A stretch of DNA of 64,000 bases from Dysgonomonas hofstadii (lineage in GTDB: Bacteria; Bacteroidota; Bacteroidia; Bacteroidales; Dysgonomonadaceae). Position 1 is the first letter of the stretch. Each line of letters opens with the position of its first letter. The position numbers and the translations under genes are program-made. The notes below the pieces were generated by a model. It worked only from the letters and a program-made list of their open reading frames with translations. It searched no databases and was not told the origin of the DNA. Of this stretch, positions 1 through 9,087 are shown in pieces. The stretch covers positions 62,001 to 126,000 of the forward strand of contig NZ_JACIEP010000008.1 in assembly GCF_014196915.1 (NCBI RefSeq), written 5' to 3'.

Positions 1-1221
1 GGGAGTAACAGCTGTTAGGTCGCTAAACTTAGTGTCCCCCGGCTTTTTCTTGTACAATGTTATCGATGCACCCCTAGCCACAGCGTTACCGTCAATTGTC
101 AGGTCAAACTTCAGGTTACAGGTAAACAGTCCTTTTACCTCGCACCTGAAAAAATGGTTGTCACTCAGGTTATCATTATTCACCTGTCCCGGTGATTGCG
201 TCCGTCCCGATCCTTTGGATTCTCCTGCTATGACATCGGCCGTCTTAAAACTCACAAGCATATAGTTTGTAAAGTATACAGGATATTCTGTTTCAGCTAT
301 TTCATAATATATCCCCTGTGTCAATGGTATCCTGTCAAAGTCCCATTTTTTCGCATCGGCCACACTACTCACAGGGATATCATATTTTACGCTGCCCAAT
401 GAGTTTATGTAGTCCTGTATCTTTTCGGCTGTCCCCATCAGTATTACAGTTTGGTCATATTGCTTGTAAGTAGTAAAATCAAGCTCCACGGTCTTTAAAG
501 GATAATATCCTTTCGCGTTCTGCCTGTGCCTCCTGTACAGGTCAAGCCTTGCCTGCGCATATACATTCTTCTCAATAAACATCATCCGGAACAATTCTTT
601 TGCCCCGCCGCCAAATACAATAGGCTCCGAGAAGTTAAGCTCCACCCCCGAAAGGTTATTTCTCAATTGCTTCACGGTCATATCCTGCCAGTTTATAACC
701 GACATGTTCCTCAAATTATCAGTATATCCCTCATTGCCGCTAACCAGAATAACCGGAGCAAGTGATACCTCGATATCAATAAACGGCCGGCCGATATTCA
801 CCTCTCTGTAGACTGGGAAGTACAACGCTTTTGTCCCTTTTGGAGCCAGAAAGGTATATTTATATGCACCCGCAGCGACAACAGTAAACGACGCCAGCAC
901 ATTCGCATCTTCCGAATTTGCGTCAAGAGCTATTATTTCGGCTTCATTATCATTGATATATCCCCTGTATCTTACCTGCATATCTTCCTCAAAGTCCACA
1001 TCTAACATAAACACGGCGTAATTAGGGTTATCCACACGATATATTTTATTGTTTACATCTGTTTTGTAATAGAATAAATACCTCCACACGGCGTCTGTGT
1101 CTTTATATACTTTTCTGTTAAGCCCTGTCAGTTCAAATTTCAACAAGGGTTTTGTAATAAAGTTGGCCATATATCTTTCTCCCTCAATACGTAGCCTCTT
1201 AATCAATTCAGTTATTTCCAT
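1..1221 (-). CDS. Phage distal tail protein, 3' end outside window
   Basis: The frame is open from the ATG at 1221 to the window edge, about 407 residues, so the C-terminus is missing. I do not recognise a named domain. It follows the tape measure gene with a 14-base overlap, the usual place for distal tail or tail-tip proteins, and it is rich in beta-type sequence. An alternative start is the ATG at 1170, 17 codons downstream, which has an AGGGAG sequence about 9 bases ahead of it. The distal tail role is inferred from gene order. Confidence 0.6.
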   Translation of the reverse strand, partial: MEITELIKRLRIEGERYMANFITKPLLKFELTGLNRKVYKDTDAVWRYLFYYKTDVNNKIYRVDNPNYAVFMLDVDFEEDMQVRYRGYINDNEAEIIALDANSEDANVLASFTVVAAGAYKYTFLAPKGTKALYFPVYREVNIGRPFIDIEVSLAPVILVSGNEGYTDNLRNMSVINWQDMTVKQLRNNLSGVELNFSEPIVFGGGAKELFRMMFIEKNVYAQARLDLYRRHRQNAKGYYPLKTVELDFTTYKQYDQTVILMGTAEKIQDYINSLGSVKYDIPVSSVADAKKWDFDRIPLTQGIYYEIAETEYPVYFTNYMLVSFKTADVIAGESKGSGRTQSPGQVNNDNLSDNHFFRCEVKGLFTCNLKFDLTIDGNAVARGASITLYKKKPGDTKFSDLTAVTP

Positions 1222-4200
1222 AATTCATATTTTTATTTATTATATAATTTCCTGAAGTAGTAATAAATGTGGATTTTGGTAATCTTGGATTTCCTTTTGC
1301 TATTTTCTTCAACAGATGGTTGTTTTCTTCCTGTAGCTGTATTTGCCTTTTATTTTCGGCTACTACTATTTTATCCTGTGCTTTTCTATCTATCAAATGT
1401 GTCATCGCCATCAATGGCAATGCTTTTTCCATATCAGGCAGTACAACTGTATGTTTAGGCAGATCTACAAGGGTAGGGGTTTTAGGTGTTACAAACACTT
1501 CTCCTGAAGGTGTGATAATCAATTCACTACGCCCGCCATCTCCGACAATAGCACGGCCTCCTTTATGGTCGTCAGTTCCCTCTGCGTATTCAGGGATGCT
1601 CTGTGCGCTTATGGTTGTAGCCTGAACAGCAGCAGATGCCAAAACAATAGGGATTTGAGCATAAGCAACAGCGGCAAGGGCAGCAGTTACAGGATTTGCA
1701 GCTAAGACAGCGGCTTGCGCCCTTATTTTTCCAACAGCCATGGCAGTCTCAACAGCTAACTGTAATAATGCCATTTGTTTCTCTCGTTCTGCCTGATCAC
1801 GCTGTATTTTCTTCTTCCGTTCTTCAATAGCGTTTTCCCTTTCTTCAGACTGTTGTTCAATAATTAGTCTTTGCGCTTCGGCCTGTTGTTCAGTCAATAC
1901 CCCGGAATTTTCTTTTTCCTGAATCTTTCTAAGTTCGCCTTCTCTCCATTTATCGTTATCCTGGCTTTCCTGTTCTAGTTTTTGCAGATTCCTTTCTGTT
2001 TCCGCTCTTCCTAACGCCCCCACTAACTCAAACGACTGCTTATACAAATCTTCCAACAGTTTTTTTCTTTCATCTGCCAGCTTCTTTTCTACATCCAGCC
2101 TTTTCTTTGCTGCATCTTCATCATCCTTTATCTTTTGCTGGTTGATAGACTTGTTGTATTTTACTTCGGCATCAAGGATTTTTTTTTCAATTTCGGACAC
2201 TTCCTTTGAGGTTTCTCCCAACTCGTAATATTGCTCCTGTAATTGGTGAAGTTGCTCTCCTGCTTTTCCGTCTCTGTCTACATCTACAGCTATTACAATG
2301 CCTTTATTATCAGCTGCAAGTATATCATCAGCACCATCCAAAATATTATCTATATAGTCTTCTAATTCGCCTTGAGACAAAACTGTGCCATCCGGAAGTA
2401 TAGGAGTTACTAATATTTCTATTTCTTTTCCATTGCTGTCTATTATACCATATTGGGAACTGAAAACAGTTGCAATACCCTCTCCTGCATCTTCCCATCC
2501 TTTTTCTACTAATTTTGCAGCATCTACCAATGGACGAGAAAGAAGATCAACATTTCCTTGAAATAATTCTGACATTTTTGTCCCTGCAAATTCTTTTTGT
2601 GATGATTTGTATAAATCTATTACCAATCGCAAAGAATCCACTTCCGCATCGAAACGCTTTTTCGCGAAATGCTTACTCAAATTAAGTTTACTTTTTTCAT
2701 ATTCTTCTTGACTTATAACTCCCTGCGCTAATTGATCTGATAGTAATTTAAATGATTCGCTTTCTCCTGAATCTATAAATCTGATCCGTTCATTATACGC
2801 ATCATTCAGTACCTTTTGCTGCTGTGTAACATAATCTTTTGTTATCTGCTCACGGAACTTAGCACCCTCTTGGTCTATTTTGGCAAGTTCGGCCTGCTTC
2901 TTCAGGTTTATAAGTTCTATTTGAGACTTCGTAAGGTTTTCTGTCTTCAGCTGATTAGCCGCCGCCGTTTCAATGGATAGTTTCTGATTACTAATAAAAT
3001 GATTAAGAGCCGCTTCTCTGTCTTGAAATGACCTCTTATTATCATTTAGGATTTGTTTTTGCGCTTCGGCTCTTTGCTGTATTTCAAATAAAGCTAATTC
3101 TTCATATGCTTTCTTTTCGGCTTCAGCTCGTTTTTTTATTTCTTCAGCTCGTTTTTTATCTGCATTTGTCTTTTTATTTAATGCATCTATCCCTGTTGTT
3201 AATGCGGCAGCTTCAGATAAAAAGGCAGCTTCAAGTCCATTATATGACTCTGCAAGATCATCAGATATATTTTTTTCATCTTTAAGTGTATCTATATAGC
3301 CATTTATGATTTCTTCCTCTGTACCAACTTTCCCACTCCTTAAATCAAAAGATTGCCATCTTGCTTTAATCGTTTCCCATAAAGTTAATCCATGCTCTGA
3401 TTTTTGGTCTATTTCAGCCTGCTTTAGTATGGATTTTCTATATTCTTCAGCAGCTAAGCTGGCGGCGGCGGCAGCCTTAGCTCTTAATGCAAGCGACTTA
3501 ATAAATCTTTCGGTATCATCTCTAAAAAATTTCTCTGCACTGGAAACGTTATTTATCTCTAATCCTAAGCTATTAAATTCATTTTTATTATTCTTTATAA
3601 ATTTTTCCTTCTCTTGTAAACTATCCCCCAAAGAATCCCATTGTAATTTTAGTCGACTCACCAATGCAATTTGACTACTAAATGTAGATGAAGTATTTTC
3701 TAAAGAGGTGTTGAACTCTCTAAGTCCTTTTTCTATTTTTTGTGTCGAATCATACCATTCTTGTAGTGCTTTAACTCCTAAATAAATGGCACCTATCAAA
3801 GCAATAATCCCTATTATCTGTAATGCAGTGGCTGCTTTTGTGGTAATATTTAAAGACTTGGCTAATTTGCCATTAATATCTATCCATGCATTTTTTAATG
3901 GTGATATTTGTTGAATTTTATTAATTATAACCCCCAATTTAGGATCAAGAAGGCTGATGGTCTTTGTTAGGTCTCTTACGGCAATATCATATTTACCAAC
4001 ATCCAGCTGGTGTTTTCCTGTGGCTTTCTGAAGGTTTGACATTTGCTCATATAAAGCCTTTGATTGTACTTCAAGCTGGCGCTTTATCTCAATGTTATCG
4101 CCTTCGGCCTCACCCATCTGGTTTATCCTTATCTTTAACAGGTAATACTGTGCAGATATATTTTCATAACTACCAACAGCAGAGTTAACCAATTGGGTAT

Positions 4201-5227
4201 TATATTTTATTTCATCTGAGAGGCTTTTTATATCAGCTTTCAGTTCTCTCTCTACTACTTGATGATTCGCTCTTCTTTTTATATAGTCGTCTTGAGTGAT
4301 ATTACCAGCTTTATATTCTTTATCTAATTCCTTTAATGATAATTGCGTTCCAGATAACTCTAATTGAAGCGCGGACAATGTCCTGTATTGCTGCTGCAAC
4401 TTAATATCCAAGGAGTCAAACGCGCCGGAAGAAATTTCTTTTATTGTCTTCCCCGTTTGCCCGTATTCTTCCCGTATTTTTTCTAAAGATGCATTTGTAT
4501 TCTCATAAAGAACATCAAGATCCGACATCGCAGATTTATACTCTTCATGTGAAATAATACCTGCCCCTAGCGCATCTTTATAATTATTCTGAGCATCGGT
4601 TATCTGCACAAGCCTACTATTCCCCTCATTCAAGGCTGCAGTGATCGAACTAATGCCTGATTCTGATTCCTGAAGAAGACCAGATATATCCGCTGATTCT
4701 TTTAAGTTTCTAATATTCTGGGAGGATGATTCCAAAAGAATATTCAATCTTCTTAGTTGACTCTCTCTTGTTTCTGCCTGATCAAAATTATTGGGCTCCT
4801 TTGTTTCATTTTGGAGGTCTTCAAGGCTTTTTTTTACAGTTTCATTTGCTTTGGCTAAATTTTGCTGCTCTTTTACCGTGTCTCTTATTTCCTTTCTTTT
4901 ATTTTGATATTCTATTTTAAGCTTTTCAATTTGTTTTACCTCTTCGCTTTGGAGATCAATTATTTTTTGTTCCCATTTTGTCCTTTCGTCCAACAATTTT
5001 GTGTTGTTGGCTATTTCGATATTAACCTTTTTCTCTAATTCGTTCTGTTTATTAATTATATCTGATAGAGACTTGTATGAATTCCCTGTTTTAATAAGCT
5101 CTGTGGTTAACTTCTGAGCATCGGTCAGAAGCTTCTCCATATTCTCGGCTGAAGTCGTAATTTTCCCATTAAAATCATCCAATTCCTTGAGGGTAGATAC
5201 CGGAATTAATTCATTTGTATTTGCCAT
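1208..5227 (-). CDS. Phage tail tape measure protein
   Basis: This is the longest gene of the phage (1339 aa). Long charged coiled-coil stretches occupy about residues 20-420 and 690-1200. A hydrophobic helix with ALQIIGIIALIGAIYLG lies near residues 465-485, and an Ala-rich hydrophobic segment follows late in the protein. This layout is typical of tape measure proteins, which set tail length and pass into the host envelope during DNA entry. It lies downstream of the tail tube and the two chaperone-position genes. The start at 5227 overlaps the preceding gene by 17 bases. Confidence 0.85.
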   Translation of the reverse strand: MANTNELIPVSTLKELDDFNGKITTSAENMEKLLTDAQKLTTELIKTGNSYKSLSDIINKQNELEKKVNIEIANNTKLLDERTKWEQKIIDLQSEEVKQIEKLKIEYQNKRKEIRDTVKEQQNLAKANETVKKSLEDLQNETKEPNNFDQAETRESQLRRLNILLESSSQNIRNLKESADISGLLQESESGISSITAALNEGNSRLVQITDAQNNYKDALGAGIISHEEYKSAMSDLDVLYENTNASLEKIREEYGQTGKTIKEISSGAFDSLDIKLQQQYRTLSALQLELSGTQLSLKELDKEYKAGNITQDDYIKRRANHQVVERELKADIKSLSDEIKYNTQLVNSAVGSYENISAQYYLLKIRINQMGEAEGDNIEIKRQLEVQSKALYEQMSNLQKATGKHQLDVGKYDIAVRDLTKTISLLDPKLGVIINKIQQISPLKNAWIDINGKLAKSLNITTKAATALQIIGIIALIGAIYLGVKALQEWYDSTQKIEKGLREFNTSLENTSSTFSSQIALVSRLKLQWDSLGDSLQEKEKFIKNNKNEFNSLGLEINNVSSAEKFFRDDTERFIKSLALRAKAAAAASLAAEEYRKSILKQAEIDQKSEHGLTLWETIKARWQSFDLRSGKVGTEEEIINGYIDTLKDEKNISDDLAESYNGLEAAFLSEAAALTTGIDALNKKTNADKKRAEEIKKRAEAEKKAYEELALFEIQQRAEAQKQILNDNKRSFQDREAALNHFISNQKLSIETAAANQLKTENLTKSQIELINLKKQAELAKIDQEGAKFREQITKDYVTQQQKVLNDAYNERIRFIDSGESESFKLLSDQLAQGVISQEEYEKSKLNLSKHFAKKRFDAEVDSLRLVIDLYKSSQKEFAGTKMSELFQGNVDLLSRPLVDAAKLVEKGWEDAGEGIATVFSSQYGIIDSNGKEIEILVTPILPDGTVLSQGELEDYIDNILDGADDILAADNKGIVIAVDVDRDGKAGEQLHQLQEQYYELGETSKEVSEIEKKILDAEVKYNKSINQQKIKDDEDAAKKRLDVEKKLADERKKLLEDLYKQSFELVGALGRAETERNLQKLEQESQDNDKWREGELRKIQEKENSGVLTEQQAEAQRLIIEQQSEERENAIEERKKKIQRDQAEREKQMALLQLAVETAMAVGKIRAQAAVLAANPVTAALAAVAYAQIPIVLASAAVQATTISAQSIPEYAEGTDDHKGGRAIVGDGGRSELIITPSGEVFVTPKTPTLVDLPKHTVVLPDMEKALPLMAMTHLIDRKAQDKIVVAENKRQIQLQEENNHLLKKIAKGNPRLPKSTFITTSGNYIINKNMNYGNN

Positions 5228-5876
5228 AATTCTGATTTTTAGATATTGATTGATTGAATATTTTTAGGTAAGAAGCATATTGGGCCAAGGTGATATTCAT
5301 ATCTATATTGAATTTGAAATGAGAACTAAGAATAGCCAGATGGTCATTATAGTATTGAGGCGTCGGTTTATCTGCTTTCTCTGATGCAGATTTATTATAT
5401 TTTTTCATATCCTTGTTCATGTTTATAACCTTACTTTTTATAATACCTTCCAGGCGTTTCAGAAATTTATTCCTATTGTATGATACATCTATTATACCCT
5501 GCGATTTCAGATAATTAATAGCCGTATCTGAATCACCCAATAACAATAATCTGTGACTCATCTGCAGACAATTGATCTGTATACGATATACATGGATGTT
5601 TTTCAAAACTATATTCATGGCTGCTGTGTGTGGATTCCCTGACAACTCGGAGAACTCAATTATCAGAGACATTTTTGTCTTATTTAATATATCATCAGAT
5701 GGATATCCATCTATCACCAATGCCTTCAGGTTATCACGACATACTAAATCGACATAAACCCACAAAGGACATTTATTGCATGTGTCATACAGGGTATACG
5801 ATTCGCTTTGCTTCCCCTTTCGGATCTTTTTGCCAGCAATCAAATCCATCATACGTTGTTTTCCCTTCATATTCAT
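5211..5876 (-). CDS. Phage tail protein of unknown function, tail-chaperone position
   Basis: A 221-aa protein with no family I recognise. A CNKCPLWVYVDLVC segment near residues 33-46 could bind a metal. It sits directly upstream of the tape measure gene, where tail assembly chaperones are normally encoded, and its first 92 bases overlap the 63-aa gene in another frame. Start candidates are the ATGs at 5876, 5852 and 5849, and all of them overlap. The role is inferred from position only. Confidence 0.6.
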   Translation of the reverse strand: MNMKGKQRMMDLIAGKKIRKGKQSESYTLYDTCNKCPLWVYVDLVCRDNLKALVIDGYPSDDILNKTKMSLIIEFSELSGNPHTAAMNIVLKNIHVYRIQINCLQMSHRLLLLGDSDTAINYLKSQGIIDVSYNRNKFLKRLEGIIKSKVINMNKDMKKYNKSASEKADKPTPQYYNDHLAILSSHFKFNIDMNITLAQYASYLKIFNQSISKNQNYGKYK

Positions 5877-5976
5877 ATATTATATATTTTCTATTTTCTC
5901 TATTAGCTTCATTCTGTGCCATCAAAAACACTTCATCTACTGTCGCTTTTATATTCTTTCCGCAGTTGCAGCTCAT
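5785..5976 (-). CDS. Small phage protein, 63 aa
   Basis: It begins in an ATGA overlap with the stop codon of the preceding gene, which is strong evidence for translational coupling. The N-terminus carries a CNC motif (MSCNCGK) and the rest is short and charged. No family is recognised. It lies between the tail tube genes and the tape measure, so a small tail assembly or chaperone-like role is possible but not shown. Confidence 0.55.
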   Translation of the reverse strand: MSCNCGKNIKATVDEVFLMAQNEANRENRKYIIYEYEGKTTYDGFDCWQKDPKGEAKRIVYPV

Positions 5977-6491
5977 AATCCTAAATGTTTCAATAGTTCT
6001 TTCCTTAAATATTCCTGCCAGAAATACTCTTTTGATTTTGGCGCTAATCCAAATACTTTATTGTTGTATTTCTTTTCTATGTCCTTAGATTCTACATATG
6101 TAGATTCTATCGTATATTGGCCGTTCCCAGTTGTTATAAACATATGGTCATGGAAAGATCCTGTCACAATAAGGTTTGGCACATTCTTCGGCTTTTCAGG
6201 ATATAAATAGACAGGGTTCCAAATAAAACTTCGGTGCTCACCCTCTAGGCGGTATTTCATCCCGGCATACCAGTCGGCCTGATCTTTTGTCTTAAAATAG
6301 GGATCTTGCTGATAAGTAGGGGAAAATAATTCTCCATCTGTATTTCTACCAAGCAGCATTTGATCTCGATTTAACGATTTCAATATATCAGCATTATCGC
6401 TGACAACCTTATCCGCTACTTGAGGGATTTCTTTTATTGCTTGCGACAACTTATTAAATTGTCTTATCTTATTTCTTAATTGTTGTTTCAT
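5973..6491 (-). CDS. Phage head-tail or tail morphogenesis protein
   Basis: A 172-aa protein with a helical N-terminus and a central aromatic region (GDLF-like turns, FIWNPVYLYP near residue 90). It lies in the tail module after a terminator-like hairpin and before the tape measure group. It may be a neck or tail-completion type protein, but the assignment rests on gene order rather than a clear motif. Confidence 0.5.
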   Translation of the reverse strand: MKQQLRNKIRQFNKLSQAIKEIPQVADKVVSDNADILKSLNRDQMLLGRNTDGELFSPTYQQDPYFKTKDQADWYAGMKYRLEGEHRSFIWNPVYLYPEKPKNVPNLIVTGSFHDHMFITTGNGQYTIESTYVESKDIEKKYNNKVFGLAPKSKEYFWQEYLRKELLKHLGL

Positions 6492-6496
6492 AACCT

Positions 6497-6528
6497 AAAA
6501 AGGGGCGGGATATAATCCCAACCCCTTT
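6497..6528 (-). terminator. Rho-independent terminator between tail genes
   Basis: On the minus strand an AAAGGGG..GGGAT stem pairs with ATCCC.CCCC and is followed by TTTTT. It lies in the 67-base gap between the 62-aa gene and the 172-aa gene. It probably attenuates transcription after the abundant tail tube transcript, since genes continue beyond it in the same direction. Confidence 0.7.
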
Positions 6529-6558
6529 AAATAAGAACCTAATTATATGAACCAAAGA

Positions 6559-6747
6559 CTACTCTTTTTCTTTAGGCGGGAACATTGCATCATATGCATC
6601 CGAGAATGCCTCTTTCTGCTTTTCTTCATCAATTCCTGTCCATTTATGATATTCAATCATGGCCTTAACAAATGCAGCTTTATTTCTGTATTTCCTGGCC
6701 TGATCTTTTGATATACGGACCTCATTTCGGCCTAAATTTACTTTCAT
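6559..6747 (-). CDS. Small phage protein following the tail tube gene
   Basis: A 62-aa charged, mostly helical protein. Its start overlaps the stop codon of the tube gene by 4 bases (ATGA), so the two are translationally coupled. A terminator-like hairpin follows it. No named family is recognised. Position suggests a tail assembly helper. Confidence 0.55.
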   Translation of the reverse strand: MKVNLGRNEVRISKDQARKYRNKAAFVKAMIEYHKWTGIDEEKQKEAFSDAYDAMFPPKEKE

Positions 6748-7613
6748 GCCAAATCTACCATTTGTTCAACACCATCTAAACCATATATATCTGACTCCTC
6801 CAAAGCCGAAGCTGATTTTATACGATATGATGCAACAGGGGCAAAAGTCAATAGTCCGGTATCCTGATTAATCGTAACAGTTTCCGGTGAAGCACCCGCT
6901 AGATTGACGAACATCTCCGGTTGCCAGTCATAACTAGATGTATAATCATCTCCTCCGCAAGTACTAACGACTTTCGCTGTTCCGGTAGCATTCCCTTTCT
7001 CCAGGATAATTCCTATGAGTCCGTCAGGCACTGAAGGTATTTCGAATGCGTTGGCATTTATATATTCCTTTTCGTTATTGGCCGAATACCATACGCCAAG
7101 ATAAGGATATCCGAATGTGGAGCCATCAGTAGCTTTCGCCGGGTATGCATAAGTTATGGCCTCAAATCCTACAAAATAATCAGTATCTCCTACTGTTTTC
7201 ACAGTTCCAAAAATAAATCCTTCATCATCGATACGGAAAACGCGAACTTTCCGCTTATTCAATCTTGAAGCTTCCTTATAGAAACATAACCCAGCCTCTA
7301 TCCTATACATTTCGTTCGGGGCTGATAATCCTGTTACCATGGTTCCTCCGAAACCAAGATCGCTAGTCTGTACCTCTCCGCCAGCTCTGGTGTTTTCAAA
7401 TATTCCTTTTATGGGGAACATTCTTTGATTGCCTTGCGCTGATACCCATCCCTGTAATCCTGCTTTGAAAGCCTCAGAATCCAAAGGATATTGCGCATCA
7501 TATGCTGTGATCATCAACGCTACTGTCTTTCCTTCGTTTTTGGGACAGTTTCCTATACCTGTTCTTGGTATACCAGAACCACAGTTTCCTATTATTTTTC
7601 CTAAATATGTCAT
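6744..7613 (-). CDS. Putative phage major tail tube protein
   Basis: A 289-aa protein made mainly of beta-type sequence, with Gly, Thr and Val-rich segments and few long helices. It lies between the tail terminator-like gene and the tape measure group, exactly where a siphovirus or myovirus tube protein is expected. A hairpin terminator shortly downstream agrees with high, separately ended expression. A C-terminal Ig-like domain is possible around residues 240-285. The family is inferred from size, composition and gene order. Confidence 0.6.
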   Translation of the reverse strand: MTYLGKIIGNCGSGIPRTGIGNCPKNEGKTVALMITAYDAQYPLDSEAFKAGLQGWVSAQGNQRMFPIKGIFENTRAGGEVQTSDLGFGGTMVTGLSAPNEMYRIEAGLCFYKEASRLNKRKVRVFRIDDEGFIFGTVKTVGDTDYFVGFEAITYAYPAKATDGSTFGYPYLGVWYSANNEKEYINANAFEIPSVPDGLIGIILEKGNATGTAKVVSTCGGDDYTSSYDWQPEMFVNLAGASPETVTINQDTGLLTFAPVASYRIKSASALEESDIYGLDGVEQMVDLA

Positions 7614-7616
7614 TTT

Positions 7617-8237
7617 TTATACTTTTTCTGTTACTAAGTTGTTCTCATGTTCTATTCTCTTATATGTATTTCTACAAATATTTTTTAAACCTAAAGCCAT
7701 ACCATGAATCTCTATTGCATCTATATGATCTCCATACCGTTCTATCAATACGCCAGCTGAATCCCCGGTAGTGAATACTTCATACATTTTGTGAGCAGGC
7801 GCCCCGAAATTCAAAGAAAAATAACCCGATTTTATTATTTGGTTTATAAATTCTTCGTATATAGGCCTCAATAATGGAATAAATACTTGCTCCTCTCTTT
7901 CTTGTGTTAGCCATTCGCTTAGCACCGGACCAACAATACACAAATTGAAATGAAGTGTCGTGTTCAACCCGTTTTTGTCTTGTTTTATTGGGTTTATATT
8001 GAATATGGAGGGGTATTTCAGGTTAGAACCATCTTTATTTTCACCAAGCGAGATAAATACGTTTGAAATCTCGTTCTGTGTTCCCGGATAGTGCCATAAA
8101 CTAAATTCTCCTTCATAAAACAGATTAGGATTGTAATCATAGATAGAAAGGCCATCAAGAAAATTTTGATTATTTCTCAATGCTTCCCTCGTTCTGTAGA
8201 CCAACGATCCTATTATCTTATTTGGCGATATAATCAT
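7617..8237 (-). CDS. Putative phage tail terminator or completion protein
   Basis: A 206-aa protein in the connector block, overlapping the previous gene by 4 bases and lying 3 bases before the tube gene. This is the usual site of the tail terminator (gpU/gp10-like). I see no diagnostic motif, so the call depends on gene order. Confidence 0.5.
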   Translation of the reverse strand: MIISPNKIIGSLVYRTREALRNNQNFLDGLSIYDYNPNLFYEGEFSLWHYPGTQNEISNVFISLGENKDGSNLKYPSIFNINPIKQDKNGLNTTLHFNLCIVGPVLSEWLTQEREEQVFIPLLRPIYEEFINQIIKSGYFSLNFGAPAHKMYEVFTTGDSAGVLIERYGDHIDAIEIHGMALGLKNICRNTYKRIEHENNLVTEKV

Positions 8238-8776
8238 ACATCCAATGCATTTATTAATCCAAAATCATAATGACAGAAGCGGCGGTCTGAATATGCTTTA
8301 TAGGTATTCCAGTTAGGGGATAAGAAATTTTTATAGAAATAGCTTACATCATAATACATATCGTTCCATATCTTGGATAATTTGTCAGCGTCATCGACCA
8401 TCACTGCGTGATCCTGTTTTGCTTTAACCTCTCCTTTGGTGGTTGTCTGTGTACGGCCCCGGCGATTCAAATAAAAATAGACATAGTTTGCTATCGGCGA
8501 ATATTTATAATTATCTGTTTTGGTCATTAATGAACTTCTGAGCAGTTTCCATATTTCATTCACAGGATCTTCTCTCAACCCTTTAATAAAATTGGATGCT
8601 AATTGTTTACCCAACAGATTATTTAAAAATTCTACTTCATATTTCTCTATGTACCATTCTAATGAATTTTCATTGACAGCCTGCAACTGCTTAGCTACAC
8701 CGACAGCGCTTGAAGATTTCTTCAAGCCTGCCAGGTATAACTCACCTTGGAAATATGTATTATCAAGAATTATCAT
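8234..8776 (-). CDS. Phage head-tail connector protein, gp6-like
   Basis: A 180-aa, largely helical protein that follows the capsid and the 84-aa protein and precedes the terminator-like gene. Bacteroidota phages commonly have a connector of this size here (DUF6712-like). The sequence has tyrosine and tryptophan-rich C-terminal helices. It is coupled to the next gene by a 4-base overlap. Confidence 0.5.
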   Translation of the reverse strand: MIILDNTYFQGELYLAGLKKSSSAVGVAKQLQAVNENSLEWYIEKYEVEFLNNLLGKQLASNFIKGLREDPVNEIWKLLRSSLMTKTDNYKYSPIANYVYFYLNRRGRTQTTTKGEVKAKQDHAVMVDDADKLSKIWNDMYYDVSYFYKNFLSPNWNTYKAYSDRRFCHYDFGLINALDV

Positions 8777-8780
8777 ACGG

Positions 8781-9035
8781 TTAAGCTTTAGCGGCTTCTT
8801 TTTCCGTTACTTCTTTTATTCCCTCTTTCAGCTCTTTTACCTTTTGGGTAGTTGCTTCGTCGAGTTTAACTTTCCCCTGATCCGACAGCTTCATAGCAAT
8901 AGGTAGTGATACCAGTTTCTTATCGCCTTTCTTGTGATATGTTGTGTTCTTTGTGAATGTTACCTCATACACATCCGAAAGAGACATAACAATACCTTTT
9001 CTGTCCTTTTGTGTATTCTTATTTGTTCTTTTCAT
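8781..9035 (-). CDS. Small phage structural-region protein
   Basis: An 84-aa, Lys and Glu-rich protein between the major capsid gene and the connector. Similar small genes at this place encode head decoration or connector-linked proteins. No motif decides it. The C-terminal 30 residues look helical (KELKEGIKEVTEKEAAKA). Confidence 0.5.
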   Translation of the reverse strand: MKRTNKNTQKDRKGIVMSLSDVYEVTFTKNTTYHKKGDKKLVSLPIAMKLSDQGKVKLDEATTQKVKELKEGIKEVTEKEAAKA

Positions 9036-9087
9036 GAAATCTTTATTTTTTTAATTGAATACTTTATTGAATATAGAATTATGTATC

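Noticed and set aside
5211-5976. Programmed frameshift joining the 63-aa and 221-aa genes, as in tail chaperones
   Set aside because: The required shift is +1 or -2 and no matching slippery sequence is in the overlap. Separate starts explain both genes.
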